DNA from: Parasponia andersonii
Taxonomy: Eukaryota; Streptophyta; Magnoliopsida; Rosales; Cannabaceae
Direction of reading: 5' to 3'
NCBI GenBank assembly: GCA_002914805.1
Contig: JXTB01000424.1
Coordinates: 219,475 to 283,474, forward strand
Length of the DNA stretch: 64,000 nucleotides
Shown: positions 25,921 through 36,433 of the stretch, piece after piece
Layout of the letters: each line of letters opens with the position of its first letter
Position numbering within the stretch: position 1 is the first letter of the stretch
Translations under genes and position numbers: made by a program
The notes under the pieces: model-generated
Seen by the model: only the letters and a program-made list of their open reading frames with translations
Told to the model about the DNA's origin: nothing
Database searches by the model: none

Positions 25921-26623
25921 ACAGACATGCAAACATGGTTAATGATTCTTGAATCCTATCTAAGATTCATTAAGTCATCCACTAAAATAAATTAATGAAC
26001 AATAAACTGCTATTACCTACCAGTCAAGTATTATAAAGGTATCCCTAACAATTTTCTTTCAATATCCTTTAGTACTGTATAGGAAATATTTTTCTTTTAG
26101 CTAGGGATTAGAAAATTCACCTTTAGATACTATAGCTTGGTGAAGATGTTCATTAGAAATCTCACTGAGATTTAGCATAATATTATAGTGGTTTGAATTC
26201 CTTAAATTTCATGCTGTAACATATTGGACATCGTATGTCAACATATATCAATGAATTTTCTAGGAATTCTCCCACCACATATATGCTTTATTTTTCTTCA
26301 CTAGTCTCACCAATGAATGTGGATGAGTATATAAGAGTAAAAACTTAATAAATCATCAGCCATAAGCTCTAAATCTAGGTTACATTAATCCAAACAACAT
26401 AATCTAACCATACAAGTTATGTGAGTGTGAGTATAGTGGGTAAAAGAATTAAGGATATATCTATTTGAATGAAAAAAAATTAATCCATATAATAACAAAC
26501 ATCATGCAACAAATATTTTGAATAATTAACATAATGTTAAATAAAATCTACAATATGCAAGTGAAGTATCCCTAGGACTATCACTAATATTCATGATAAT
26601 TAAACTTTCCATTAATTACAAAC

Positions 26624-26922
26624 CTCCTACGGGAAGTCATGCAATTAACAAGTCAAACTGAAACAATTTCATTTAGAAAATAAGACAAATATCTCATATC
26701 CCATATTTCTAACTACCATTTAATTTAGTCCTATACTCTACTAGCAAGAACTCCTACGAGAGAATATCAGTATTTCGAGTTGAGTGTGTAACCATTGTTT
26801 CAGTAATTAAGCTTTCTATATTAGACCGTCTCCTACGGGTGATCGGCCTCATATAGTCCACCTAATACCTTATCCTTAGAAATTAATTTCCAGTACTACC
26901 CGGACGAAAACCCTCCTACGGG
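26624..26922. repeat. Recurring CTCCTACGGG motif in the Copia-3 leader
   Basis: CTCCTACGGG occurs at 26624, 26830 and 26913, with the variant CTCCTACGAG at 26751. The spacings are about 127, 79 and 83 bases. The surrounding sequence is only weakly repeated, so the motif is better conserved than its context. Function unknown. Confidence 0.65.
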
Positions 26923-27369
26923 AGCTCAGCAAGATTCTGAGGCGAGATTCGTCCTAGTACATAATGAACTAACAATGGAGACTGTAGGCATACCTTGTCC
27001 CACTCAATATTTTATAATTAGGGATTTAATGATTTTGCCTAGTTATTTAATTTACTTAGTAACCTAAATTCAGTTATGTAAGCATGTTCATATTTTGCAT
27101 GTGAGTAGCTCTACTATCCTATATGACATGTTACTAAGATCATGTAATTAAATACTTTATATAGAATATGCATGCAACATTATTCATATAATAATAAAGT
27201 ATTAGCAGAATTTAATAAAATAGAAAAGTTAATGATTATCAATCATTCTAGCATTTATTATTATTTAATAATTGAACAATCTTTTCACAAAAGATATTAT
27301 TAAATAATAACTATGAGAGATAATATTCAAGTTTAAATAATTAAGATTTTCACAAAATCTAATTTATTT

Positions 27370-28890
27370 AATTAAAAGATTTAATCCAAATTAAATCTCC
27401 TTGGATATTTCAAAAATTCGAATTTAAATTTTGAATTATAAATTTAATTATCTCATAATTAAAATATCTCTCACTTATTAGATTTTCAAATTTGAAATTA
27501 TCTCATAATTTTCAAATCATTATTTTAATCTCATTAAAATAAAATATAAACTTCCTATTTAAATTAAATTGGACAATGTAGATATTTACTAATTAAAAAT
27601 CTTCACAAGATTTAAATTAGATATGTACATGATTTAATCAAATTAAATCTCTATAAATATCTGTTGATTTTAATTTAACTTTTAAATTTCAAATCTCAAA
27701 TTAATTATCACATAATTAATATTGATTATCAAAAAGATTTAATCACATTAATCTGTTAGATTATTTCTAGATTTAAATTTAACATTTTAATTTTAAATCT
27801 TTAAATTAATTATTAGATAACTAATATAGATAATCTTTTGAAAATTTAATCTTATTAAATCTTCTAGATTATCTCTAGATTTGAATTCAACATTTGAATT
27901 TCAAAACATAAACTAATTATTGAATAATTAATATAGTAATATTATCCAATTACATAAATTTAAACTTTGATTTATCTCATAATATCTTATAATTTATTTT
28001 AATTTCATTAAAATAAATAGAAAGTTTAAAATCTTGCCAAATCTGAAATTATCTCATAATTTCTAATTATCCATTTTAATCTCATTAAAATTAACTACAA
28101 ACTTTAAATTCAAAATCAAACAGATTTGAATAGATAAGATATTCTTTCCAATTTTAATTTGAAATCTTCATAAGTTTTAAATTTATATTATAAAAGATTT
28201 AACTATTTAAATCTCCCAGAATATCTCTAGGTTTGAATTCAAATCAAATTCAAATTCAAACAAATAACTAATTATCTTATAAATAGTTTAGTAAATATCT
28301 AACCAACTATTTTGAATTTGAAAATTTTAAACATTATCACATAATATTTAAAAATATATCTAATTAAAATATTAAATGATTTTGAATTAACTCTTAATTT
28401 CAAAAATTCATATTTTAATCAAATTAAAATGTGTTTAAGATATAGATCTTATCTATATCTATTTAATTTAAAATTTTAATTTTGGTAGTTAATTAATTCC
28501 TTATTTATTTAAATTGATTTCCTTAAATAGTTGGATCTCTTCCATATTTAAATTTGAAATCAAATCTATTTAAATATGTAATCCTATCCATATTTAAATA
28601 GTCATTTAAATTTCCTTAAATCAAGTGATCTTATCATTGATTTGAATTTATTGACATTGAGGATCTTATCCTTAATTTAAATCCTTCCATAAACTAAGGA
28701 TCTCATCCTTAATTTAAATTCAAATATTTAAATTTCAAAATTAGAGAATATAGGATTTTCTGATAGAATCTTATCCTATTAGATTAGTTACCAAAATTTA
28801 AATTTCAAAAATAAGATAAGGTAACGAATTCAAATTTCCTAAATTATCTCTAATTCAAAATTCAAATAAGGAAATTTAAAATAGAAAATT
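27370..28890. repeat. AT-rich degenerate tandem array with CTC-centred palindromes
   Basis: This tract is almost purely A/T and is built from diverged units. A hairpin-like GATTTAAT-N3-ATTAAATC recurs at 27378, 27631, 27736, 27843 and 28195. Consecutive copies at 27631, 27736 and 27843 are 105-107 bases apart. Two further palindromes recur: ATTAT-CTC-ATAAT at 27447, 27497 and 28048, and ATTTTAAT-CTC-ATTAAAAT at 27522 and 28073. No open frame of note. It occupies the place where gag or the 5' leader of Copia-3 would be expected. Confidence 0.7.
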
Positions 28891-28904
28891 ATCTAAAATA
28901 GATA

Positions 28905-29640
28905 ATCTGACGTCAACGGCATCGGGATGCCGATCGGAACGCCGCCGTATAGTTCGGAACAAGCTAAAGGTCCGAATGGGAAACTGTAACGAGGACGATC
29001 CTCGGGGTGTCTTGCGGCCACGCTCGGGACAATCCCAAGCGCTGATGGGCTCGCATAACGCTACACGGCCTCTCTCGGGACAAGTACCAAGCGACAACGG
29101 GCTCGCCTAGATTTCGACGACAAGCGTACGAGACGGCATGCATGCGGCTATGAAGGCGGGGCAAAGTGGCGCGGCTATGGGTACGAGACATCGTTACATA
29201 CGGACGTGTAGTCATACCCATGTACGACATAAAGAATGGATCCTCGGGGATGTCGCGTGGTCATGTACGGAACTAATTCCACACGCCAATGGGTCACACA
29301 CGACATTGGCATAGCTACGGGCACGAGATGAAGCGACCACAGGAGTGAGACGAAGCCCGTGCGGCCACTGGATGCCATCCGCATGGCCATGGGAGCGATC
29401 CAGCACCCGTGTGGCTAGCGCATGGGGTGCCACCCGTGCAGCCACGAGAGGGAGCCGACACCCATGCGGCTAGTGCACAGGGTGCCACCCGCGTGGCCAG
29501 TGCACGGGGTTGCTCCCGCACGGCCAATGTGCTGGGTTGCCACCCGCGCGACCGTCATGCGGGTCTCCCCGCCGCAGCAACACGGGCGGCGCGCATGACT
29601 CTCAGCGTGCGCCGTCTCGTAGCGTTTTCGAATCCGAAAA
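28905..29640. repeat. GC-rich, CpG-dense block in the Copia-3 leader
   Basis: About 730 bases with many CpG and CGG steps interrupt an otherwise AT-rich element, with sharp edges near 28905 and 29645. Open frames on both strands here are artefacts of GC-rich sequence without stops. They show no recognised domain, and several overlap each other in different frames. Confidence 0.75.
29345..29560. repeat. 27-bp minisatellite (about eight units)
   Basis: Units that begin ACCCG or a close variant, followed by TG-GGC, start at about 29348, 29377, 29405, 29432, 29460, 29487, 29514 and 29542, with 27-29 base spacing. Each carries a GGGTGCC or GGGTTGCC end. Unit length is near a multiple of three, which makes a repetitive pseudo-peptide in the reverse frames. 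Confidence 0.8.
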
Positions 29641-29990
29641 ATCTGTAACTTAATTGTCAAATAGTTTTTCTCAAAGACTATGATATAATTAAAGATCAAA
29701 TGACTTTCTACGTACAGTTTTATTAAGAACATAAAACATAAACACATAGAAAATCAAGAACATGCTAGAATCATAATAAAAAAAAAAATCACATAATCAT
29801 AAACTCATAGTAACATCTAATTGATTATTATTTAAACTCATTAAATCAATCAATCATCATACATAATAGAGCATAGTCATAAATATGAACAAGACCAAAC
29901 ATAATCAAAGAGATTAGTATGGAAATCATAGATCATCAAACTTTAAGAGAATAAACATGAACAAGATATGCTAGATCATCGAAAATCTTT

Positions 29991-30004
29991 GCTCTCTGAT
30001 ACCA
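29991..30004 (-). promoter_or_regulatory. Copia-3 primer-binding site
   Basis: On the minus strand TGGTATCAGAGAGC lies two bases after the end of the 5' LTR. It matches the tRNA-iMet-type site TGGTATCAGAGC. Confidence 0.88.
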
Positions 30005-30006
30005 AT

Positions 30007-31675
30007 TACTGGAAATTCTGAATTAATAAATCTTGAAAAATGATTTTTCCAAAAACGATTTCCGCAGTTTTCTAAACAAATCAAAAATGCAGCGGAATAG
30101 GTATTTCAAAATTTTTCTTGAAACTTTACAAAATAAAAACATAGGATCGTTGATCTAATATAAATCAATTCATGGATCTTGATTTATATAAAATCTAGAA
30201 GTACTTCATAACCATTGAGCCTTCCCATCTATTCACTAGAGCCCGTTGAATGATCCGGTGTGTGGGCACTTTCTTGATTCTCAATGAGAGATGAGCGAAT
30301 GATCCGGAAGACAATCTTCCTTCTCCTTGAGTGCACATCTACGACCGTGGGTATCTCTCCCTTAGTGGCCATAAATGAACACGGGACTTCTCCCGCAACA
30401 GCTCGTCTCTCCCACTCTCTCTTTTTCTCTTTGTCACACAAAAATGCACAGTTTCTGTGTATGAGTGGCGTGTACAATCCTTAGAGTGACGTAGGAGAAC
30501 TTTTCTCTTAAGTATTTAAAGGGATGTAAACCCTAATGAGCTTATTAGGATCAACTGATCAGTTAATTAGTTATTGGGCTATGTGTGAGCTAGATAGGAG
30601 ACCTTATGGATCCAAATAGTCTAAGCTCCAATGGGCCAACTACTCATAATCATAATTAACTCTTAATTATGACTGGGCTATATCCATTAATATTGGGGCA
30701 CTCCACTATAGGCCTAATATTGCACTCTTAGACTAAATATCATATATCTTCTGTGAAGCTAATTAACACTTTAATTAACTTGATCCATTTAGCATATACT
30801 ACACCTGCAAATATACCCCCGATGCAATGCCGTACTAGTGAGGTGAAATTACCGTATTACCTCTCTAGTACATATTTACCTTTGATTTGCTATTTTTCAT
30901 CTAATGGATAATAATTGACTACGGTGTTTGTAACTGCCCATACAAACACAGTCAAATTCACAAAGTGAATACCTGACACCTAGTTTTTTATTATCCAAGT
31001 CCTGGAAAAAACTCAAAATGACATTATATGCATGGTGTCCAAATCATGAAAGACGTTCTCGTTAATTCACAAATCTTATCTTCCAAGATACCGGAGTTCG
31101 AACCATATAATCGGAACTAGTCATTTAATAAGTCAAAAAGATAAAATTCATGAAAGTGAGTCCGACAATCACTAGGATTAAAGTAATCTTGCAATAGTGC
31201 TAGATTAGTGAACGATAGAATATTGAGTTACGGCACTTAATCTCAAATTCTATTTTCACTTGGTCTAGTTCAATACATTTATAACTTTCTTATAACGCAC
31301 TAGTGTTTCTATTCGAAGTCAGATACTTCGATGATTGGAGACTTCATCAATCCCGTTGAAATAGACAACACTACATTCTATGGCAAAATAAAGTATTCCA
31401 TTTTTATTTGCAGAATGTGAACTTTTAATTTAGACATAATGAAATAAATAATTTAGTCTCCCACATGTGAACACTTTACATGAATAATTATTTATTACTC
31501 ATTATTAATCATGGAAACTTTTAGATGTTTGCATAGTAGAAAACATAAACATCATATGTATATTATTGGGACATAATATGGAATTTATTAATAACAAATA
31601 GATAACACTTAAACTCAACAAACACTATTTAAAATGCCAAACAAAGAAACTACTTTCTAGGGCATATTCCCAGCA
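30007..31675 (-). repeat. Copia-3 5' LTR (right)
   Basis: The partner of 22223-23891. Its plus-strand start has TA in place of TG (TACTGGAAATTCTG), so the terminal dinucleotide has mutated. It ends GGGCATATTCCCAGCA, followed at once by the TSD TCATT. Confidence 0.93.
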
Positions 31676-32065
31676 TCATTACTGTGAGCTGTAAAAATAG
31701 AGTATTGAGGGTGTTGACGTAGTCAGTCATAGTTGTTGATTCCGCCATCTGAAAGGTATAAAGTCTTCTTTCCAAGAAAATTTTGTTGTAAAATAACTTG
31801 GCCTGATACAACTTTGTTAATGAATCTCGTATCTCCTTGGCTGACTTCTTCTTTTCAATGCTCGACAGGACTCCATCTACTATTGCTAGATGTAAGTCAG
31901 CGACACATTGTCTTCCATCTCATTCCATCTTTTATCATCAATAATCTCAACATGCTTTTTCCCAATTGTTACTAGACAATTATTTTTTCACAAGATTGTC
32001 TTTATCTTCATTTTCCATAGAGAGAAATTGCTCCTATTAAACTTCTTAATATCAAATTTTGCCGC
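31676..32065 (-). pseudogene. Copia-2 gag, N-terminal part
   Basis: The minus strand reads AAKFDIKKFNRSNFSLWKMK near 32060, and then, through stops and shifts, MAESTTMTDYVNTLNTLF (about 31740-31690), joining across the Copia-3 insertion to the gag core at 22222. The expected initiator ATG is ATA. This is the typical gag start of Tork/TNT1-like elements. Confidence 0.82.
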
Positions 32066-32101
32066 TATTTTTGTTTAGTTACTACCGTTTCACTGTATAT
32101 A

Positions 32102-32180
32102 AATAGTACCGTATACGTGAATAGTACCATATATGTGAACAGTATTGTATATGTGAATAGTACATATATGTGAATAGTGC
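32102..32180. repeat. 18-bp tandem repeat in the Copia-2 leader
   Basis: AATAGTACC-GTATACGTG type units start at 32102, 32120, 32138, 32156 and about 32173, between the primer-binding site and gag. Units differ by a few bases. Confidence 0.85.
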
Positions 32181-32201
32181 TCCAACCAATAGCTCTAATA
32201 T

Positions 32202-32213
32202 CTTTGTTAGGTG
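32202..32213 (-). promoter_or_regulatory. Copia-2 primer-binding site (degenerate)
   Basis: On the minus strand AGATATTAGAGC follows the 5' LTR. It resembles TGGTATCAGAGC with four mismatches. The assignment rests mainly on position. Confidence 0.6.
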
Positions 32214-32214
32214 A

Positions 32215-32736
32215 TTGGCTTTGCAGAAGCGACAACACACAGCTAAAATACGAGTTGAGAAAATTTCGGTAAAATAAAAAGAATATGGCACACAAAAGAT
32301 TTAACGTCATTCACCCAATTTAGGCTACGTCCACAGATAAGTCTATGAAGAATTTCACAATTAAAAGGAGATTATAACTCACTTCTCTCTAAATACAAGG
32401 AAAGAACAAAAGAATTCCTCTCTTTTGAAATAAGAGAAAACACTCTCTCTAAACAATTTAGGAGAAAACAAGTGGGACGCTAAGAGGAATTTCTAGGCTT
32501 GAATTCTCTTTTAGAAATGAAGAGGATTTAGAATGGGATACAAAGCAAGTGATGAAACCCTCCATATTTATAGAACTTGAAAAGTTGTGTGAATACTACC
32601 TTTTACTATTGCTATTATGGCTGCTCTTTCACTATTGTTATTGCGGCTACCATTTTTACTATTGCTATTACGGTTGCCTTTTTTACTGTTCCTATTGCGG
32701 CTAGTTGGTGAGCTATAATTATTGATTTGTTCAACA
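32215..32736 (-). repeat. Copia-2 5' LTR (right)
   Basis: The partner of 16107-16636. It begins TGTTAGGTGATTGGC and ends TTGATTTGTTCAACA, followed by the TSD TTTCA at 32737-32741. Confidence 0.9.
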
Positions 32737-32741
32737 TTTCA

Positions 32742-33972
32742 AATAGTATATCAATTTTCATAGGGCAAACGATGAAGTACAACGGTGGAAACAAGAGTAA
32801 AATAAAATGCACAACGCAAGTCGAAACAAAAATAGAATCAAAACAGTAAGTTCAGAAATTTTTTGTTCCTCAGTCAATCCTGCTCAAAGTTCAATGTTCA
32901 CGTCAATAATTTGTCCAGTGAAAGAAATCTTGTTGTATTCAAAATGTTGCAGCTAGCGCAGACTCTGTTTCAGGTTGTTTTACATGATTGTGTTGAGGAA
33001 TTGTGATGGATTAACCCTACAACCCAAAGCAGGAAAAAAAAAAAACAAACATATATTTATAATGGTTCCTCGGTATGAGAGCTACCAGCACTTTGAGATG
33101 AAAGTTTTCACTATAAGAAGAAGAGTACAAAGGATCACACACCAGTTGCACTATACAAAACTGACGCATGCTTATTCTCTCATTCTCCAAAATTACCCCG
33201 CTAATATCCTTTATATAATAGGAAAAATCCTCACCTATGCGTCGGGTTGATCCTTATTTGAGGAAATAATGATACAATAATATTAGGCACAATCCAACAT
33301 GAATTAGGAAAATATAACTACCATCGCCATATCTGCTCTAAAAGCCATTGATAATCAACAATTTTTCTTGATTTTGTAAGCAAAAGAGGAACCAGGTCTT
33401 GGCTAACTGATATTGCATATTATGCATCTAGTTCATGTTTGCTAAACCATATTAGGTCATTAAGTGAATGGATCCTAGAGAAGTGTTTGCCCATTAATTA
33501 CTTCAGTTACACATTTAGGACATTAGTTTTGGCGATTACTGTTCACAAAGTTGTTAAAATTTAGAACTCAATTTTATTTCTTCTCATTCACATACAAACC
33601 ATTTCCTTTTGGCCATTATGATTCTTTTTCTTTTTCTTCTTTTTTTGGGATTTGTAAACACATAATTATAAAAACGTTCCAAGGTCTTCATAATGAACTT
33701 CCCCTAACACACAAGCGTGTAAATTTGATATGGAGAACGATCAAGCAACAGACTTACAGTTGCTGCAAAAGCTAGCTGCACACATCAGAGCCTTATTAAA
33801 AATGATCAACTACCCACACGTGAATTGGACTTTGAAACCAGTTCAGTCCCCTAATCATGGCTTAATATGGCTCTAGCCCTATACTGGAAAGAAAATTCAT
33901 AACCGTGTTCCCGGGCAGAATAAAAAAATTTCTAAGGACTGATGAATGTCTAATTGTGTACATTTATTATGG
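32742..33972. other. Probable LTR debris, no gene
   Basis: No coding sequence is recognised. At 33050-33130 the sequence TATAATGGTTCCTCGGTATG and the following lines resemble the R/U5 region of Copia LTRs, which carry a TTAACGTGGTTCACC-like motif. This may be a fragment of another Copia LTR. No partner or ends could be defined. Confidence 0.4.
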
Positions 33973-34576
33973 GATTAGATCATCATTATACACTTAGAGT
34001 TTCATTAAATTCCTTAATTTAAAGCACTTTTGTAGACATAGGCATAAAAGCAAGAATTACCTCTAATTTGTGCTAAATATTTGTTTCTACGTAGGTTTCG
34101 TAAAATAGGTACAGATTCTAAACTACATGGGATTTCGATCCAATTCTTGAACTCATGGATTCTAGACTCAATTATTCACTAATTCCAATTCACAAGATCT
34201 GCCCAGATTATTTTGAAATTGGTCTCAAATGGATAACATTATAAATTGGACTGCACTCACACTCTTTATTGTTTGGCCCATTCTGACCTCATTACAATCT
34301 CAAATGGAGTGATTAACAAAATTATCTAGATGATATGTTCTTTGAGAAAATTCAAAAGAAGCCGAAATCTGGGTAAAATATCGAATCTCTTCACATGATA
34401 AGATCAGCAACCGATTTTGACTCAGCAGAACCTAACTTCACCAATTTTGCTATAAGTCAAGAAATACACCTCCAATGGATACAATTTTGGTGGAATACGA
34501 CTTCTAAGAGATAAGGCTTCAAGTTTACTTCTTTGATCAAGACATTTCTCATCCAAATTCATGAAGTTTCAGATAC
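33973..34576. repeat. 604-bp sequence duplicated across an assembly gap, copy 1
   Basis: It runs from GATTAGATCATCATTATACA to ATGAAGTTTCAGATAC and ends exactly at the N run. By eye it is identical to 34653-35256. Confidence 0.9.
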
Positions 34577-34652
34577 NNNNNNNNNNNNNNNNNNNNNNNN
34601 NNNNNNNNNNNNNNNNNNNNNNNNNNNNNNNNNNNNNNNNNNNNNNNNNNNN
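34577..34652. other. Assembly gap (76 N)
   Basis: Unknown bases. The two sides carry the same 604-bp sequence, so the gap is probably a failed contig join. Confidence 1.
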
Positions 34653-36433
34653 GATTAGATCATCATTATACACTTAGAGTTTCATTAAATTCCTTAATTT
34701 AAAGCACTTTTGTAGACATAGGCATAAAAGCAAGAATTACCTCTAATTTGTGCTAAATATTTGTTTCTACGTAGGTTTCGTAAAATAGGTACAGATTCTA
34801 AACTACATGGGATTTCGATCCAATTCTTGAACTCATGGATTCTAGACTCAATTATTCACTAATTCCAATTCACAAGATCTGCCCAGATTATTTTGAAATT
34901 GGTCTCAAATGGATAACATTATAAATTGGACTGCACTCACACTCTTTATTGTTTGGCCCATTCTGACCTCATTACAATCTCAAATGGAGTGATTAACAAA
35001 ATTATCTAGATGATATGTTCTTTGAGAAAATTCAAAAGAAGCCGAAATCTGGGTAAAATATCGAATCTCTTCACATGATAAGATCAGCAACCGATTTTGA
35101 CTCAGCAGAACCTAACTTCACCAATTTTGCTATAAGTCAAGAAATACACCTCCAATGGATACAATTTTGGTGGAATACGACTTCTAAGAGATAAGGCTTC
35201 AAGTTTACTTCTTTGATCAAGACATTTCTCATCCAAATTCATGAAGTTTCAGATACATCTTTGAGAAAGACTGAATCTGCCAAAACAAGTTGCCAACTTG
35301 CTCTTATCCTTAGTTTACAAATTTGACTTTGTATCTCTAAATGTTCCTATAAATAGATGCATAAGCTAGGCTTAGGAGGCATCTTGGTTTTGTAAACTAG
35401 ATCACTCTCTTTTATTCTCCTCTTGTTATTCATGATATTTTAATCTTGCTTTGCCTTCAAAGTAGTAAGAGTTTTATGTTTATAGTTATGTTCATATTGT
35501 TTTCAAACTTGTTATTCTTCTTCATCATGTTTACTTAATCTTGCATGTTGCTAAGGTGAAAGGGTGAATCTCTTAGGGGAAAGAAAGGTATAATCTAAAT
35601 TCTAGCTAGAATTCATTGTTTATATCCTTTAATCATTGTTATATATGTGCTATTTAATTTTCTTAATCAATCTTAATACCCTCCTTGTTAAGTGGTGGGT
35701 TTTGATTCATTGTAGTCAACCTTTGGCACAACAATACTTAATTCCTTTTGTACCGGTTGTGCTAGGAAAGAATTTTGATTTGTTGTAGACATAAGGTGGC
35801 ACCATGAATGCTTGACCACACTTGCAAGTGTTGGCATTATCAAAGAAGGTAATTAAGAAAACTAATCTAATCACATAAATAACTAATAATGAACCTTTAA
35901 TGATTAATCCTCCGATTGGAACCTCCATTGTGTGTGAATTCCAATCGAGTGATAAAAGATCTTAGGTTATACTTATTTGATGTACCCAAGAGTGGATCCC
36001 CTAATCTTAGCAACTGTTTAATTTTGCAACTTTATATTGTTATATTTTNGATTCCAATCGAGTGATAAAAGATCTTAGGTTATACTTATTTGATGTACCC
36101 AAGAGTGGATCCCCTAATCTTAGCAACTGTTTAATTTTGCAACTTTATATTGTTATATTTTTATCACTTTTTTTTTCATATTGTCATAATCATCCTACAA
36201 ATAATTTCTTCTATCATCTTTATTCCTGTAATATATGTGTTATGGTCTTGTATTATTCACTAACCTTCCTATGGATCGACCTCGATCTTACTAAGTAATT
36301 TATTACTTTGACACTCCTGCACTTGGGAAAAGACTTCATTAATTTGAATCAGTCAAGGACAGAAGAAGTGTTCTTGCAGAAAAAAAAAAATCGAAATTGT
36401 CATCGTAAAAATTTTTCTAGATTTGACTAAAAC
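34653..36433 (+). mobile_element. Probable LTR remnant of a Tat/Athila-like Gypsy
   Basis: The stretch contains a promoter-like TATAAATAGATG at about 35350, and ends with CTATGGATCGACCTCGATC followed by a CTCCTGCACTTGGG block (about 36270-36330). That ending resembles the 3' part of Tat/Ogre and Athila LTRs, which carry a TGTGG-TCGACC and GTGCACTTG block. No internal coding region or partner LTR is present. Gypsy-1 is inserted directly after it. The left limit cannot be set because of the gap. The family assignment is from a remembered motif and is tentative. Confidence 0.45.
35938..36161. repeat. 111-bp duplication around a single N
   Basis: ATTCCAATCGAGTGATAAAA to TTGTTATATTTT occurs at 35938-36048 and again at 36051-36161, separated by one N (36049) and one G. 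As at the larger gap, this looks like an unmerged contig overlap, not a real repeat. Confidence 0.88.

Larger units (their letters stand above)
22223..31675 (-). mobile_element. Copia-3: 9.45-kb Copia nested in the gag of Copia-2
   Basis: Two LTRs of 1669 bp (22223-23891 and 30007-31675) flank the element. The TSD is a perfect TCATT (22218-22222 and 31676-31680). A primer-binding site (minus strand TGGTATCAGAGAGC) lies next to the right LTR and a purine tract next to the left LTR, so it is minus-oriented. The LTRs are visibly closer to each other than those of Copia-1 or Copia-2, as expected for the youngest layer. Decayed pol occupies about 23900-25900. The remaining 4 kb towards the 5' LTR has no recognisable gag; it holds an AT-rich palindrome array and a GC-rich minisatellite block. 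Confidence 0.93.
16107..32736 (-). mobile_element. Copia-2: Tork/TNT1-like Copia, host of two nested insertions
   Basis: LTRs at 16107-16636 and 32215-32736 are homologous. The element is flanked by a perfect 5-bp TSD, TTTCA, at 16102-16106 and 32737-32741. A purine tract lies beside the left LTR and a degenerate tRNA-Met-type site beside the right LTR, so it is minus-oriented. Removing the solo LTR (18055-20058) and Copia-3 (22223-31675) leaves about 5.2 kb, a normal length for this group. Coding blocks run gag, zinc knuckle, protease, integrase, RT and RNase H from right to left. All are broken by stops. The element inserted about 0.2 kb downstream of the CRK stop. Confidence 0.92.

Noticed and set aside
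29345-29560. CRISPR-like regular repeat
   Set aside because: Units are contiguous 27-bp minisatellite copies without unique spacers, in a plant retrotransposon leader.
28876-29747. Several overlapping open frames on both strands with repeated peptides
   Set aside because: They arise from the GC-rich minisatellite. Frames overlap each other and no domain is recognised.
33973-35256. Large biological tandem duplication
   Set aside because: The two copies are separated by an N run at their exact ends and show no visible difference, which fits an assembly artefact better.
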